From: Arthrobacter rhombi
Lineage (GTDB): Bacteria; Actinomycetota; Actinomycetes; Actinomycetales; Micrococcaceae
Direction: 5' to 3'
DNA: 64,000 nucleotides
Assembly: GCF_900163545.1 (NCBI RefSeq)
Contig: NZ_FUHW01000032.1
Span: 1 to 64,000 of the forward strand
The notes beneath the pieces were generated by a model, which saw nothing but the letters and a program-made list of their open reading frames with translations, was not told where the DNA came from and did no database searches. The position numbers and the translations under genes are program-made. The first letter of the stretch is position 1. The number at the start of each line of letters is the position of its first letter. Shown one piece after another: positions 28,153-36,623 of the stretch.

Positions 28153-29466
28153 CTATAGATGATCCACGAATTCGGTGGGGATCACTGGTTCACCGCGCTG
28201 CAGGCGTTTGGAAAGTCCTGGCATTTCCTTGACGCTGTCGCGATGACGTTGGGTGGCACGCCGCAGGCCTTCGGCGCCGGTATATTCCGCGGCGACCACT
28301 CCATCGGTCACCAGCGGCACCAGCAGTTCGCGGTCGTTCCCGTCGGAAACCGGCGGCTCGCCGATGCCCACCACCTCGGCGGTGGCCCGGCCACGTTCGT
28401 TGAGCCGGCGTAGCGCGTATTTGCGTCCGCCGACGCTGACCTTGTTCTTGGCTGCCTTGGCCACAGCGACGAAATCGCCGTCGTCGTTCTGTCGTGACAC
28501 CAGCTTGTAGACCATCGAGGCCGTGGGGGCCCCGGACCCGGTGACCAAGGCCGTGCCGACCCCGTAGGCGTCCACGGGGGCCGAAGCCAGGGCGGCGATG
28601 GCGTATTCGTCCAGATCCGAGGTGACCATGATGCGGGTGTTGTGGTTGCCGAGATCGTCGAGCAGGCGGCGCACCCAGCGGGCCTGTTCGACCAGATCGC
28701 CGGAGTCCAGTCGGACGGTACCGAGTTCGGGCCCTGCCACCTCCACTGCGGTCCTGACCCCCTGTTCGACGTCGTAGGTGTCCACCAGGAGTGAGGTCCC
28801 GGCCCCCATGGAAGCGACCTGGGCCTCGAAGGCAGCGCGCTCGGAATCGTGCAGCAGGGTGAAGGAATGGGCTGCGGTGCCCACGGTGGGGACCCCGTAG
28901 TGCAGCCCGGCCTCCAGGTTGGAGGTGCTGTGGAAGCCGGCGATCACCGCGGCGCGGGCCGCGGCGACCGCCGAATGCTCCTGGGTTCGGCGTGAACCCA
29001 TTTCAATGCACGGGCGGTCCCCGGCGGCGGCCATCATGCGGGAGGCGGCCGAGGCGATCGCCGAATCATGGTTGAGGACCGAGAGGATGTAGGTCTCCAG
29101 GACGCAAGCCTCGGCAAAAGTCGACTCGACGGTCAGCAGGGGGGAGTTGGGGAAGTAGAGGTCGCCCTCGGCATACCCATAGATATCTCCGCTGAATCGG
29201 AAATCGCTGAGATATTGCAGCGTCGTGTCATCGACGACCCCGCGATCTGCCAGGAAATCTAGTTGTTCGGTACCGAACCTAAAATGTTCCAGCCCCTCGA
29301 GGATGCGTCCGGTGCCGGCGACCACGCCATAGCGGCGGCCTTCGGGGAGCCGGCGGGCGAAGGCCTCGAACACGGAGCGACGGTGCGCGGCCCCCGAGTG
29401 CAGGGACGCCTGGAGCATCGTGAGCTCATAGTGGTCGGTGAAGAGCGAGGTCGGCTGCTGCCACAT
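28153..29466 (-). CDS. pncB: Nicotinate phosphoribosyltransferase
   Basis: Converts nicotinate plus PRPP to nicotinate mononucleotide. The 437-aa product opens SLFTDHYELTMLQASLHSG, has FPNSPLLTVEST, the active-site His region IEMGSRRTQEHSAV, and the PRPP-side segment TVRLDSGDL. The ATG at 29466 is chosen because homology begins there; the frame stays open far upstream, but that stretch is antisense to clpS and DUF2017. GAGGAG lies about 12 nt upstream. pncA follows 38 nt downstream. Confidence 0.95.
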   Translation of the reverse strand: MWQQPTSLFTDHYELTMLQASLHSGAAHRRSVFEAFARRLPEGRRYGVVAGTGRILEGLEHFRFGTEQLDFLADRGVVDDTTLQYLSDFRFSGDIYGYAEGDLYFPNSPLLTVESTFAEACVLETYILSVLNHDSAIASAASRMMAAAGDRPCIEMGSRRTQEHSAVAAARAAVIAGFHSTSNLEAGLHYGVPTVGTAAHSFTLLHDSERAAFEAQVASMGAGTSLLVDTYDVEQGVRTAVEVAGPELGTVRLDSGDLVEQARWVRRLLDDLGNHNTRIMVTSDLDEYAIAALASAPVDAYGVGTALVTGSGAPTASMVYKLVSRQNDDGDFVAVAKAAKNKVSVGGRKYALRRLNERGRATAEVVGIGEPPVSDGNDRELLVPLVTDGVVAAEYTGAEGLRRATQRHRDSVKEMPGLSKRLQRGEPVIPTEFVDHL

Positions 29467-29568
29467 CGGTCGGAGGACTCCTCGGATCGTTCGATTCAGG
29501 ACCGCGCTGCCGCGATCCCACCCACACTCTATCGGCTGCCGCGGCCCTGACGTCGTAGAATAGAGGGT

Positions 29569-29874
29569 ATGCCTGTCTTGACCGCACCCACCGACGTCCT
29601 GCCACGCAGTGAGACGTCCGAGCAGCAGGAACTCGATACCCCGTACGTCCTGCTGGTTTGGAACGACCCCGTGAACCTGATGAGTTACGTCAGCTATGTG
29701 TTCCGCAGCCACTTTGGATACTCCGAGGCCACAGCCGATCAACTGATGCTCGAAGTCCACCAGCAGGGGCGCTCGGTCGTCTCCACCGGCGCTCTGGAAC
29801 AAATCGAAGCCGACGTTGCGGCGATGCACGGCTACGGGCTGTGGGCGACCTTCCAACGCGCGGACCAGGGCTGA
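29569..29874 (+). CDS. clpS: ATP-dependent Clp protease adaptor ClpS
   Basis: Adaptor that binds N-degron substrates and hands them to ClpC/ClpP. The 101-aa product carries the core VLLVWNDPVNLMSYVSYVF (about residues 27-45), with the substrate-pocket Asn/Asp and Met residues, and the closing HGYGLWATFQ. TAGAAT (29556-29561) ends 7 nt before the ATG, so the mRNA is predicted to be leaderless. DUF2017 follows 4 nt later, the standard actinobacterial pairing. Confidence 0.95.
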   Translation: MPVLTAPTDVLPRSETSEQQELDTPYVLLVWNDPVNLMSYVSYVFRSHFGYSEATADQLMLEVHQQGRSVVSTGALEQIEADVAAMHGYGLWATFQRADQG

Positions 29875-29878
29875 ACCG

Positions 29879-30463
29879 GTGGCTCGTGCCTTCAAGTCCA
29901 CGCCCCGCGGCTTCACTGCCCGGCTGGATTCCACCGAACGCGAGCTGCTGAGGGGTCTGTTCGAAGACGTCGCCACCCTCTTGGCTCCAGCGGACGATGG
30001 GGCTACTCCCGGGCAGGAACCCGATCCGCTGTGGGCGATGGTGGGGATGGATCCACGCACCCATGCCGCAGATTTCGCAGCCCCCACGGACCCCGCCGAG
30101 CTGCGGTTATTGCCCGATGCGGTGCAAGGGGACCAGGACGCCTCGCTGGAATACCGGCGGCTGACCGAGACGGCGCTGCGTGAACGGAAGGTCGGCGCGC
30201 TGAAAGCCGCCGCGTTGGCGATGGAATCGGGCACCCTGGTTTTTGATGCTGCGGCGGCCAACCAGTTCGCCCAGGCCCTGAACGATGTTCGCCTGGTGCT
30301 GGCCGAACGGCTGGATCTGCGCTCTGAGGAGGACGCCGAACGGATCTCCTCGGTGAACGACGCCGCCAAGGTCGACGACGTGGACGAGTATCTGGCTCTG
30401 GTCTATAACTTCGTCACCTGGCTGCAGGAAACGTTGATGCAGGCACTGCTCGGTTCTTTGTGA
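29879..30463 (+). CDS. DUF2017 family protein
   Basis: A 194-aa protein that follows clpS in most actinobacteria; function unknown. It begins VARAFKSTPRGFTARLD and is mostly alpha-helical with a C-terminal LVYNFVTWLQETLMQALLGS. The GTG at 29879, 4 nt after the clpS stop, is chosen over an upstream frame whose first 21 residues overlap clpS out of phase. Constant linkage to clpS suggests a role in regulated proteolysis, by association only. Confidence 0.88.
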   Translation: MARAFKSTPRGFTARLDSTERELLRGLFEDVATLLAPADDGATPGQEPDPLWAMVGMDPRTHAADFAAPTDPAELRLLPDAVQGDQDASLEYRRLTETALRERKVGALKAAALAMESGTLVFDAAAANQFAQALNDVRLVLAERLDLRSEEDAERISSVNDAAKVDDVDEYLALVYNFVTWLQETLMQALLGSL

Positions 30464-30527
30464 CGTGGGCTACATCAGCGTTTTATTACTCCCACGTCGC
30501 CGACGCAGGCAGTATGGTCGGTAGATC

Positions 30528-31490
30528 ATGAACAGCCACGCCTCCGCGCAGCCCCCCGGCGATGCCTCGCAGGATCGCCGGACGGCCCGTGACCGCTCCG
30601 CACCGTTGGGGATCTTTGACTCCGGCGTCGGTGGCCTGACCGTGTCCCGCGCCATCATCGACCAGCTGCCCCATGAATCCACGCTCTACGTCGGGGATAC
30701 GGCCAACAGCCCCTACGGGCCGCTGCCCATCGCCCAGGTGCGGGCCAACGCCCTAGGCGTCATGGACGAACTGGTCGACGCCGGGGTGAAACTGCTGGTC
30801 ATTGCGTGCAACTCCGCCTCGGCGGCAGTGCTGCGTGACGCCCGCGAACGCTATACGGCCCGCTACGGGATCCCCGTGGTCGAGGTCATCCAGCCCGCGG
30901 TCCGCCGCGCCGTCGCCGCGACCCGCAATGGCCGCATCGGCGTCATCGGCACCGAAGCAACCATCGGATCCCGTGCCTACGAAGACGCCTTCGCCGCGGC
31001 CCCGCAACTGGAGATCACCGCAGCGGCCTGCCCACGTTTCGTGGAATTCGTTGAAAGCGGGGTCACCGCAGGCTCCGAACTCCTGCGCACCGCCGAACAG
31101 TATTTGGCCCCCCTGAAGGATGCCGGCGTGGACACCCTGGTGTTGGGCTGCACCCACTATCCGCTGCTGACCGGTGTGATCTCCTACGTGATGGGCGACA
31201 GCGTCACCCTGGTTTCCAGTGCCGAAGAAACCGCCAAGGATGTCTACGCAGCCCTGATGCGCCACGGGCTCTCCAGCGAAGCCGGCCAGAACGGGGCACA
31301 TGACTTCATGTCCACCGGCGACTCCGGCTACTTCGAGGTGCTGGCCCGCAGGTTCCTGGGCCCCGAAGTCCAATCCGTGCAGCATATGAGCCATGGCGGA
31401 ACCGTCCACCCCACCGGGGAGATCCCGCAAGTGCATGCGGTCGACGCCGGCGTCTTACCCGAACGACTCACCGTGGGGGAGCAGCCATGA
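30528..31490 (+). CDS. murI: Glutamate racemase
   Basis: Makes D-glutamate for peptidoglycan. The 320-aa product has both catalytic cysteines ([11 protein letters not shown] and LGCTHYPLL) and the N-terminal [17 protein letters not shown] motif ([18 protein letters not shown]). The first ~26 residues are a variable hydrophilic extension. A TATGGT box at 30513-30518 lies 9 nt before the ATG. The last 4 nt overlap the start of the MBL-fold gene (ATGA). Confidence 0.95.
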   Translation: MNSHASAQPPGDASQDRRTARDRSAPLGIFDSGVGGLTVSRAIIDQLPHESTLYVGDTANSPYGPLPIAQVRANALGVMDELVDAGVKLLVIACNSASAAVLRDARERYTARYGIPVVEVIQPAVRRAVAATRNGRIGVIGTEATIGSRAYEDAFAAAPQLEITAAACPRFVEFVESGVTAGSELLRTAEQYLAPLKDAGVDTLVLGCTHYPLLTGVISYVMGDSVTLVSSAEETAKDVYAALMRHGLSSEAGQNGAHDFMSTGDSGYFEVLARRFLGPEVQSVQHMSHGGTVHPTGEIPQVHAVDAGVLPERLTVGEQP

Positions 31491-32347
31491 AAATGACCAT
31501 CATCGGCTGCAGCGGCTCCTTCCCCGGCCCGGGCTCCCCGGCCTCCTGCTATCTGGTCACCGCGTTCGACGGCGAACGCACCTGGCGGATCCTGCTGGAT
31601 TTGGGCAGCGGCGCCTTGGGCGTGCTGCAGCGCTATATGGATTTGGAAGATATTGACGCGATCTTCCTGTCCCATCTGCACCCCGATCACTGTATGGATA
31701 TTTGTGGACTCCATGTGGCAGTGCATTGGAACCCGAACGGCTGGAACCGGGATCGGATCACCGTCTGGGGGCCCGAGGCCACCGCCGACCGGATGGCCAC
31801 CGCCTATGGCCTGGAACTGGACCCGGGCATGCACGAGGACTTCGACTTCAACCACTGGGTGCCCCGCCAAGAGGTCAAGCTCGGCCCCTTCACCGTCTCG
31901 GCGGTTCCGGTCCGCCACCCGGTCGAGGAAGCCTATGCCATCCGTGTCGAGGCGACCGAACCGCTGCAGGACGGGACGACCCGGACCTCGGTGCTGGCTT
32001 ATTCCGGGGATACCGACTCCTGCGACGGCCTGGTGGAGGCAGCCCATGATGCGGATATGTTCCTCTGTGAGGCGGCCTTCGAAGAAGGGCGGGACGACGG
32101 GATCGACGGGGTACACCTCACCGGCAAACGGGCCGGAGAAATGGCGACTGCCGCCGGGGCCAAACGCCTCCTGCTCACCCATATCCCGGTGTGGACCGAT
32201 GTGAACACCGTCGTCGACGAGGCCAAGACCACGTACGACGGGGGTTTGGCCATTGCCGTTTCCGGGGTCACCTATGGGGTCTGGTCGGGGGACCGGCTCG
32301 GGGAACCGAAGGACAGGCCCGCCCCGCGGGACCCCTTCCGCCCCTGA
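31487..32347 (+). CDS. MBL fold metallo-hydrolase
   Basis: A 286-aa metallo-beta-lactamase-fold protein with the di-zinc motif [14 protein letters not shown] (HxHxDH), His in [14 protein letters not shown], Asp in SYSGDT-like [12 protein letters not shown], and a final His in LLLTHIPVW. It resembles the RNase Z/cAMP phosphodiesterase-like group found between murI and rph in actinobacteria. The substrate is unproven. Translation is coupled to murI through a 4-nt overlap. Confidence 0.92.
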   Translation: MKMTIIGCSGSFPGPGSPASCYLVTAFDGERTWRILLDLGSGALGVLQRYMDLEDIDAIFLSHLHPDHCMDICGLHVAVHWNPNGWNRDRITVWGPEATADRMATAYGLELDPGMHEDFDFNHWVPRQEVKLGPFTVSAVPVRHPVEEAYAIRVEATEPLQDGTTRTSVLAYSGDTDSCDGLVEAAHDADMFLCEAAFEEGRDDGIDGVHLTGKRAGEMATAAGAKRLLLTHIPVWTDVNTVVDEAKTTYDGGLAIAVSGVTYGVWSGDRLGEPKDRPAPRDPFRP

Positions 32348-32390
32348 ACCCCTGACACGGGCCCCGGTCGGCACCATTAGACTGGGGACC

Positions 32391-33143
32391 ATGACTACAG
32401 GCTCCAATACTTCCACCATCCAGCGCGCCGACGGGCGCGGAACCGCCGATCTGCGGAAGGTCACCATCACCCGCGGCTGGTCCCTCCAAGCCGAAGGTTC
32501 GGCCCTGATCGAGTTCGGCAACACCAAGGTGCTGTGCACCGCCTCCTTTACCTCGGGCGTCCCGCGCTGGCTCAAGGGCGAAGGCACTGGTTGGGTCACC
32601 GGCGAATACGCGATGCTGCCCCGGGCGACGAACACCCGCAACGGCCGTGAATCGGTCAAGGGCAAGATCGGTGGGCGCACCCATGAGATTTCTCGGCTGA
32701 TCGGCCGTTCGCTGCGTTCGGTCATCGACACCAAGGCCCTGGGCGAGAACACGATCGTGTTGGACTGCGACGTGCTCCAGGCCGACGGTGGAACCCGCAC
32801 CGCGGCGATCACCGGAGCCTACGTTGCCCTGGCCGACGCCATCACCTGGGCCCGCGGCCAGAAGCTCATCGCCGCCAAGGCCAATGTGCTCACCGACAGT
32901 GTGTCGGCGATTTCCGTGGGCATCATCGATGGCACCCCGATGCTCGACCTTCCCTATGAGGAAGACGTGCGAGCCGAAACCGATATGAATGTCGTGGTCA
33001 CCGGCTCCGGCGACTTTGTGGAGGTTCAGGGCACCGCCGAAGGCGCGCCGTTCAAACGTGATGAACTCGACGCCCTGCTCGACCTGGCCCTGTCGGGGAC
33101 CGCCGAGCTGGCCGTCATCCAGCGCGAAACCCTCGAGCAGTGA
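32391..33143 (+). CDS. rph: Ribonuclease PH
   Basis: Phosphorolytic 3'-5' exoribonuclease that trims tRNA 3' ends. The 250-aa product has the family motifs [28 protein letters not shown], and [26 protein letters not shown] (32378-32383) ends 7 nt before the ATG at 32391, fixing the start and predicting a leaderless mRNA; a longer frame from 32253 overlaps the previous gene. The stop overlaps the GTG of rdgB. Confidence 0.96.
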   Translation: MTTGSNTSTIQRADGRGTADLRKVTITRGWSLQAEGSALIEFGNTKVLCTASFTSGVPRWLKGEGTGWVTGEYAMLPRATNTRNGRESVKGKIGGRTHEISRLIGRSLRSVIDTKALGENTIVLDCDVLQADGGTRTAAITGAYVALADAITWARGQKLIAAKANVLTDSVSAISVGIIDGTPMLDLPYEEDVRAETDMNVVVTGSGDFVEVQGTAEGAPFKRDELDALLDLALSGTAELAVIQRETLEQ

Positions 33144-33769
33144 CGGCGCCGTCCCCCCGGCTGGTCCTGGCCACCCATAACCAGGGCAAGCTGCGTGAAC
33201 TCCGTGAGTTGCTGCGCGGGCAGGTCCCCGGACTCGATGTGGACACCCAGGTGGTCGATGCCGGTGCCGTGGACGCCCCGGATGTCCGTGAAACCGGGGT
33301 GACCTTCGAGGCCAACGCCCTGCTCAAGGCCCACGCGGTTGCCGAGGCCACCGGGTTGCCGGCCATCGCCGATGATTCGGGTCTGTCGGTGGACGTCCTG
33401 GGTGGGGCGCCCGGCATCTTCTCGGCCCGCTGGTCGGGAAGCCATGGTGACGATGCAGCGAATCTGGCGCTTTTGCTGGCCCAGCTCTCGGATGTTCCCG
33501 CCGAGCACCGCGGTGGCGCCTTTATCTGCGCCGCCGCCCTGGCCTTGCCCGACGGGAGCGAAACGGTGGAACTGGGCCGCTTGGAGGGCACCGTCTTGGA
33601 AGTGCCCCGCGGGGAGGGAGGCTTCGGCTACGACCCGATCCTGCAACCCGTCGGTCAGGACCGGAGCTGCGCCGAGCTGGATAGTGGCGAGAAGAACGCC
33701 ATCAGCCACCGCGGGCAGGCCTTCAGGGCCCTGATGCCCCACCTGGTCGAGGTGCTGCAGGCCGGCTGA
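33140..33769 (+). CDS. rdgB: XTP/dITP diphosphatase (RdgB/HAM1)
   Basis: House-cleaning pyrophosphatase that removes ITP, dITP and XTP. The 209-aa product has [17 protein letters not shown], the nucleotide-binding [21 protein letters not shown], and GGFGYDPIL, all family signatures. The GTG start overlaps the rph stop (GTGA), so translation is coupled. A strong bidirectional hairpin follows. Confidence 0.96.
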   Translation: MTAPSPRLVLATHNQGKLRELRELLRGQVPGLDVDTQVVDAGAVDAPDVRETGVTFEANALLKAHAVAEATGLPAIADDSGLSVDVLGGAPGIFSARWSGSHGDDAANLALLLAQLSDVPAEHRGGAFICAAALALPDGSETVELGRLEGTVLEVPRGEGGFGYDPILQPVGQDRSCAELDSGEKNAISHRGQAFRALMPHLVEVLQAG

Positions 33770-33810
33770 GCCGGCGACTCGTCTCCCGGGTGGAGGCACC
33801 CCGTCAGAAA

Positions 33811-33850
33811 AAGGAATCCCCCTGATTCACCTCGGATCAGGGGGATTCTT
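33811..33850. terminator. Bidirectional terminator between rdgB and DedA
   Basis: A ~16-bp stem with an ~8-nt loop: AAGGAATCCCCCTGAT pairs with ATCAGGGGGATTCTT, flanked by A-rich DNA on the left and TT on the right. Convergent genes on both sides explain its symmetry. Confidence 0.85.
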
Positions 33851-33858
33851 GCGGTGAA

Positions 33859-34554
33859 CTACTTCTGGGCTGGTTTCCGGCGTGCCTTGATCAGTTCCAC
33901 GGCGATCGGGACCACCGAGAGCAGCACAATGGCCACGAAGATGATGTCGATGTTGTTTCCGACCCAGGCGTATTGCCCGAGCCAGTGGCCCAGCAGGGTC
34001 ACCCCGACCCCCCAGAGCAGTGCCCCGACGAGGTTGAAGGCGATGAAGGTGCGGTAGTGCATCTTCGCGACACCGGCGATCACGGGAACGAAGGTCCGCA
34101 CGATCGGCACGAAGCGGGCCAGGATGACCGCACGGCCGCCGAAGCGTTCGAAGAATTCGTGGGCCTTGTCCACATATTCTTTCCGGAAGAAACGGGAATC
34201 GGGTTTATTGAAGACCGCTGGCCCCGCCTTATGACCAATGAGATAGCCGGTCTGGTCCCCGGCGAAGGCGGCGAGGAACACGCAGCCGGCGAAGACCCAC
34301 AGGTTCACGTCGATGGCCCCGGTGGCGACGAGGAGGCCGGCGGTGAAGAGCATGGAGTCACCGGGCAGGAAAAAACCAACCAGCAGGCCGGTTTCTGCGA
34401 AGACGATGCCGCAGACCAGCAGCACGATCCAGGGGGCCAACCGCGGGTCACGCAGGAAGACATCGGGGTTCAGGAAGTCCGGCAGCAAGCCGGCCATCTG
34501 AGGCTGGAGGGTCACTGCGGCGTCCAGGGCCGGGCTCAGGGCGTCAATCATCAC
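33859..34554 (-). CDS. DedA family membrane protein
   Basis: A 231-aa polytopic membrane protein of the DedA/SNARE-associated family, members of which flip undecaprenyl phosphate or phospholipids. Conserved parts are ETGLLVGFFLPGDSMLFTAG (second helix), the Arg loop FFERFGGRAVILARFVPIVR, and FVPVIAGVAKM. The start is the GTG at 34554, which is followed by ATG: TAAGCT (34567-34562) ends 7 nt upstream, so GTG is the predicted 5' end of a leaderless mRNA. A basic C-terminal tail ends RRKPAQK. Confidence 0.92.
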   Translation of the reverse strand: MMIDALSPALDAAVTLQPQMAGLLPDFLNPDVFLRDPRLAPWIVLLVCGIVFAETGLLVGFFLPGDSMLFTAGLLVATGAIDVNLWVFAGCVFLAAFAGDQTGYLIGHKAGPAVFNKPDSRFFRKEYVDKAHEFFERFGGRAVILARFVPIVRTFVPVIAGVAKMHYRTFIAFNLVGALLWGVGVTLLGHWLGQYAWVGNNIDIIFVAIVLLSVVPIAVELIKARRKPAQK

Positions 34555-34655
34555 GTGCCCCAGCTTACCGGCGGCCGGGCCGCCGGCTGCTCCGAAACGG
34601 TCCGCCGGACCAAAGTGTGGGCAGACTCCCAGCCGGGCCCCGCTAAGGTAGTGGG

Positions 34656-35657
34656 GTGGCTTTGGACTTTACGGCGATCGATTTCGAGACAGCCAATGGA
34701 TTTCGCGGGTCGGCCTGCTCCGTTGGCGTCACCCGCGTCCGCGACGGGGGGATCGTCGATGAGGCCTATTGGCTGATGCGCCCACCCGAGGGATTCGACC
34801 ATTTCGACCCGCGCAACGTGCAGATCCACGGGATCACCGCCGAAATGGTGGCCACCGCGCCCCGCTTTGGCGAGGTCTTCGGGGAACTGGCCTCCTTCAT
34901 CGGCTCGGATACTGTCGTGGCCCATAATGCGGCCTTCGACCTCGGCGTCATCCGCTCCGCACTGGAGGTCTCCGAGCTGGCGGGTCCCGCCTACGATTTC
35001 GCCTGCACGGTGAAATTGGCGCGCAAAACGTATTCGCTGCAGTCCTATTCGCTGCCCTTCGTAGCCGAAGCAGCGGGATCCCCGATGGAGAACCATCACG
35101 ATGCCCTGGCGGACGCGCGGGCCTGCGCCTCCATCATGATCGACATCGGGCACCGTCATGTCGTCGATTCGGTGTCCAACGCCGCGACGGCGGTACGCGT
35201 GGCGATGGGCCATGCAGCGGCCTACGCGCCCGGGGACGGACTGTCCAAGGCCACGGTATCGGCCCAGGAACGGCTGGCAGCAGGAATGCTGGTCCCCGCC
35301 CAACCGACCTGGGCCGGAGGCTGGCCCTCCGAGGGGGAGGACCCGCCTCCGAATCCCGAGGCCGACCCGTCCAACCCGCTCTATGGGGAAACGGTGGTCT
35401 TTTCAGGCAACCTGGGCATCACCCGGCAGGAAGCCAAGAACCGGGCGGCCGAGAACGGGGCCACCTGTGCCAGCCGGGTCACCCGGGCCACCACGGTCCT
35501 GATCGTCGGTGACGGCTTCGTTCCCGGTGACCTGCACACCACGCGTCTGACCTCCAAGGTCAAACATGTCCTGCGGCTGCGCGAGGCAGGACGGGAGGTC
35601 TCGCTGCTCTCGGAGGGCGAATTCCTGCAGCTCGTCGGCGGGTTCCGGCTTCCCTGA
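34656..35657 (+). CDS. DEDDh 3'-5' exonuclease with C-terminal BRCT domain
   Basis: A 333-aa protein. The N-terminal exonuclease domain (1-175) has the DEDDh residues: Asp and Glu in TAIDFETANG, Asp in AHNAAFDLGVI, and His/Asp in NHHDALADARA. A linker rich in Pro/Glu follows (about 215-245), then a BRCT domain (VVFSGNLGITRQEAKNRAAE...) to the end. This form resembles a Pol III epsilon-like exonuclease of actinobacteria with a repair role. The start is GTG 34656, with TAAGGT (34644-34649) 6 nt upstream (leaderless). Confidence 0.92.
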   Translation: MALDFTAIDFETANGFRGSACSVGVTRVRDGGIVDEAYWLMRPPEGFDHFDPRNVQIHGITAEMVATAPRFGEVFGELASFIGSDTVVAHNAAFDLGVIRSALEVSELAGPAYDFACTVKLARKTYSLQSYSLPFVAEAAGSPMENHHDALADARACASIMIDIGHRHVVDSVSNAATAVRVAMGHAAAYAPGDGLSKATVSAQERLAAGMLVPAQPTWAGGWPSEGEDPPPNPEADPSNPLYGETVVFSGNLGITRQEAKNRAAENGATCASRVTRATTVLIVGDGFVPGDLHTTRLTSKVKHVLRLREAGREVSLLSEGEFLQLVGGFRLP

Positions 35658-36593
35658 TCAGCCGGCCTGATCGGGGGCAGTGCCGAGCACGGCCTCAACC
35701 CACCGGTGGTGCATCTGGGAGATCACCGAATCCACGGTGCTGGTCGGTAGTTCGGCTGCCTGGCGATACCCGGTGGCCGAGGCGACCAATGCCGCAGCGT
35801 ATCCTGCCGTATCGGGATCCGGCGTCGTCCCCAGACGCCGTACGACGGCGGAGGCATCCCCGGTCTCATCGGTAGCTGCCTGCCGGGTCGCTAGTTCATC
35901 GATGGCCGCCTGCAGTGCTGCGCGTAAGGCGGCGCAGGCGGCACCGTCGTCATCAGCTGTCTCCTGCAGTATTTCCTTCCACCGCTGCGGGGCCTGGGCT
36001 CCGAGGTCCAGGCCGGCGCGCACCGCACGGGCGGCATAGGAGGCAGCCCGGTGTGCTCCGGGGGCGCCGTGGGTCAGGGCGGCGGCGTCGGAGGCGAGCC
36101 GTGCCGTCGTTCCCTCATCGACGCGCGGCAACAGGGCCATGACCGCTGCCCGCGGCAAGACCCCCGGACCATCCGCCGTGGGGTGGGCCGGTCTGCCGGT
36201 GCTGGCCATATCCGGGTCGGCCAGGGCCCTGCGGTTTTGCGGATCGGCAGGAGCCAGGGAGGGGGCAGCGAGCTCGTCGGTGGCCGAGAAAGCTGCGTCG
36301 ATCCACCGGGGGAGCGGTTCCGGGGCACCGTCGGGGAAGGAGCCGGTGACCGCGCGGTTCCAGCGCAGTCCGGCCAACCACAGGCAGGCAGCTTCATCGG
36401 AGGCCACCCCGTCGTTGGCCCATTCAACGGCTTCCAGGAGCCCATCGAACAGGAAGAGCTGCAGCGTCTCCGTCTCACCTGGGGCCTGGCCGGCTCGAGC
36501 TGCGGCGGCGCCGGCCGCGGTGGCCCGCAGGACGGCGAGGACCCTGTCGGAAAATTCGGGGCGTGGTTCGAGGTTTTGCGGTGTCTGAGTCAC
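35658..36593 (-). CDS. ADP-ribosylglycohydrolase-like protein, likely catalytically dead
   Basis: A 311-aa all-helical protein. Segments GLLEAVEWANDGVASDEAACL and LASDAAALTHGAPGAHRAA match the ADP-ribosylglycohydrolase (DraG-like) fold. The catalytic metal motif normally reads TDDT before this helix; here it reads GETETLQLFLF, the Asp pair is lost, and the N-terminal GDALG motif is replaced by an Ala-rich stretch. The C-terminal DSDT position is DPDT. I infer a pseudoenzyme. GTG 36593 has TAGACT (36604-36599) 6 nt upstream. A diverged copy of its first codons and promoter lies at 40002-40072. Confidence 0.7.
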   Translation of the reverse strand: MTQTPQNLEPRPEFSDRVLAVLRATAAGAAAARAGQAPGETETLQLFLFDGLLEAVEWANDGVASDEAACLWLAGLRWNRAVTGSFPDGAPEPLPRWIDAAFSATDELAAPSLAPADPQNRRALADPDMASTGRPAHPTADGPGVLPRAAVMALLPRVDEGTTARLASDAAALTHGAPGAHRAASYAARAVRAGLDLGAQAPQRWKEILQETADDDGAACAALRAALQAAIDELATRQAATDETGDASAVVRRLGTTPDPDTAGYAAALVASATGYRQAAELPTSTVDSVISQMHHRWVEAVLGTAPDQAG

Positions 36594-36610
36594 TCGAACA
36601 GTCTAGGAGA
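36540..36610. repeat. Imperfect direct repeat, copy A (5' end of glycohydrolase-like gene)
   Basis: 71 bp covering the promoter, start and first ~18 codons of the glycohydrolase-like gene. It matches 40002-40072 at roughly three quarters of positions, including an identical 20-mer core TTGCGGTGTCTGAGTCAC. The two copies bracket the fadD-marR-DUF1295 module in the same orientation. Confidence 0.7.
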
Positions 36611-36623
36611 TGGCCCGGGAAAT

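Noticed and set aside
28153..30369. Extension of pncB to a 738-aa protein
   Set aside because: Homology starts at ATG 29466; the upstream part is low-complexity and antisense to clpS and DUF2017.
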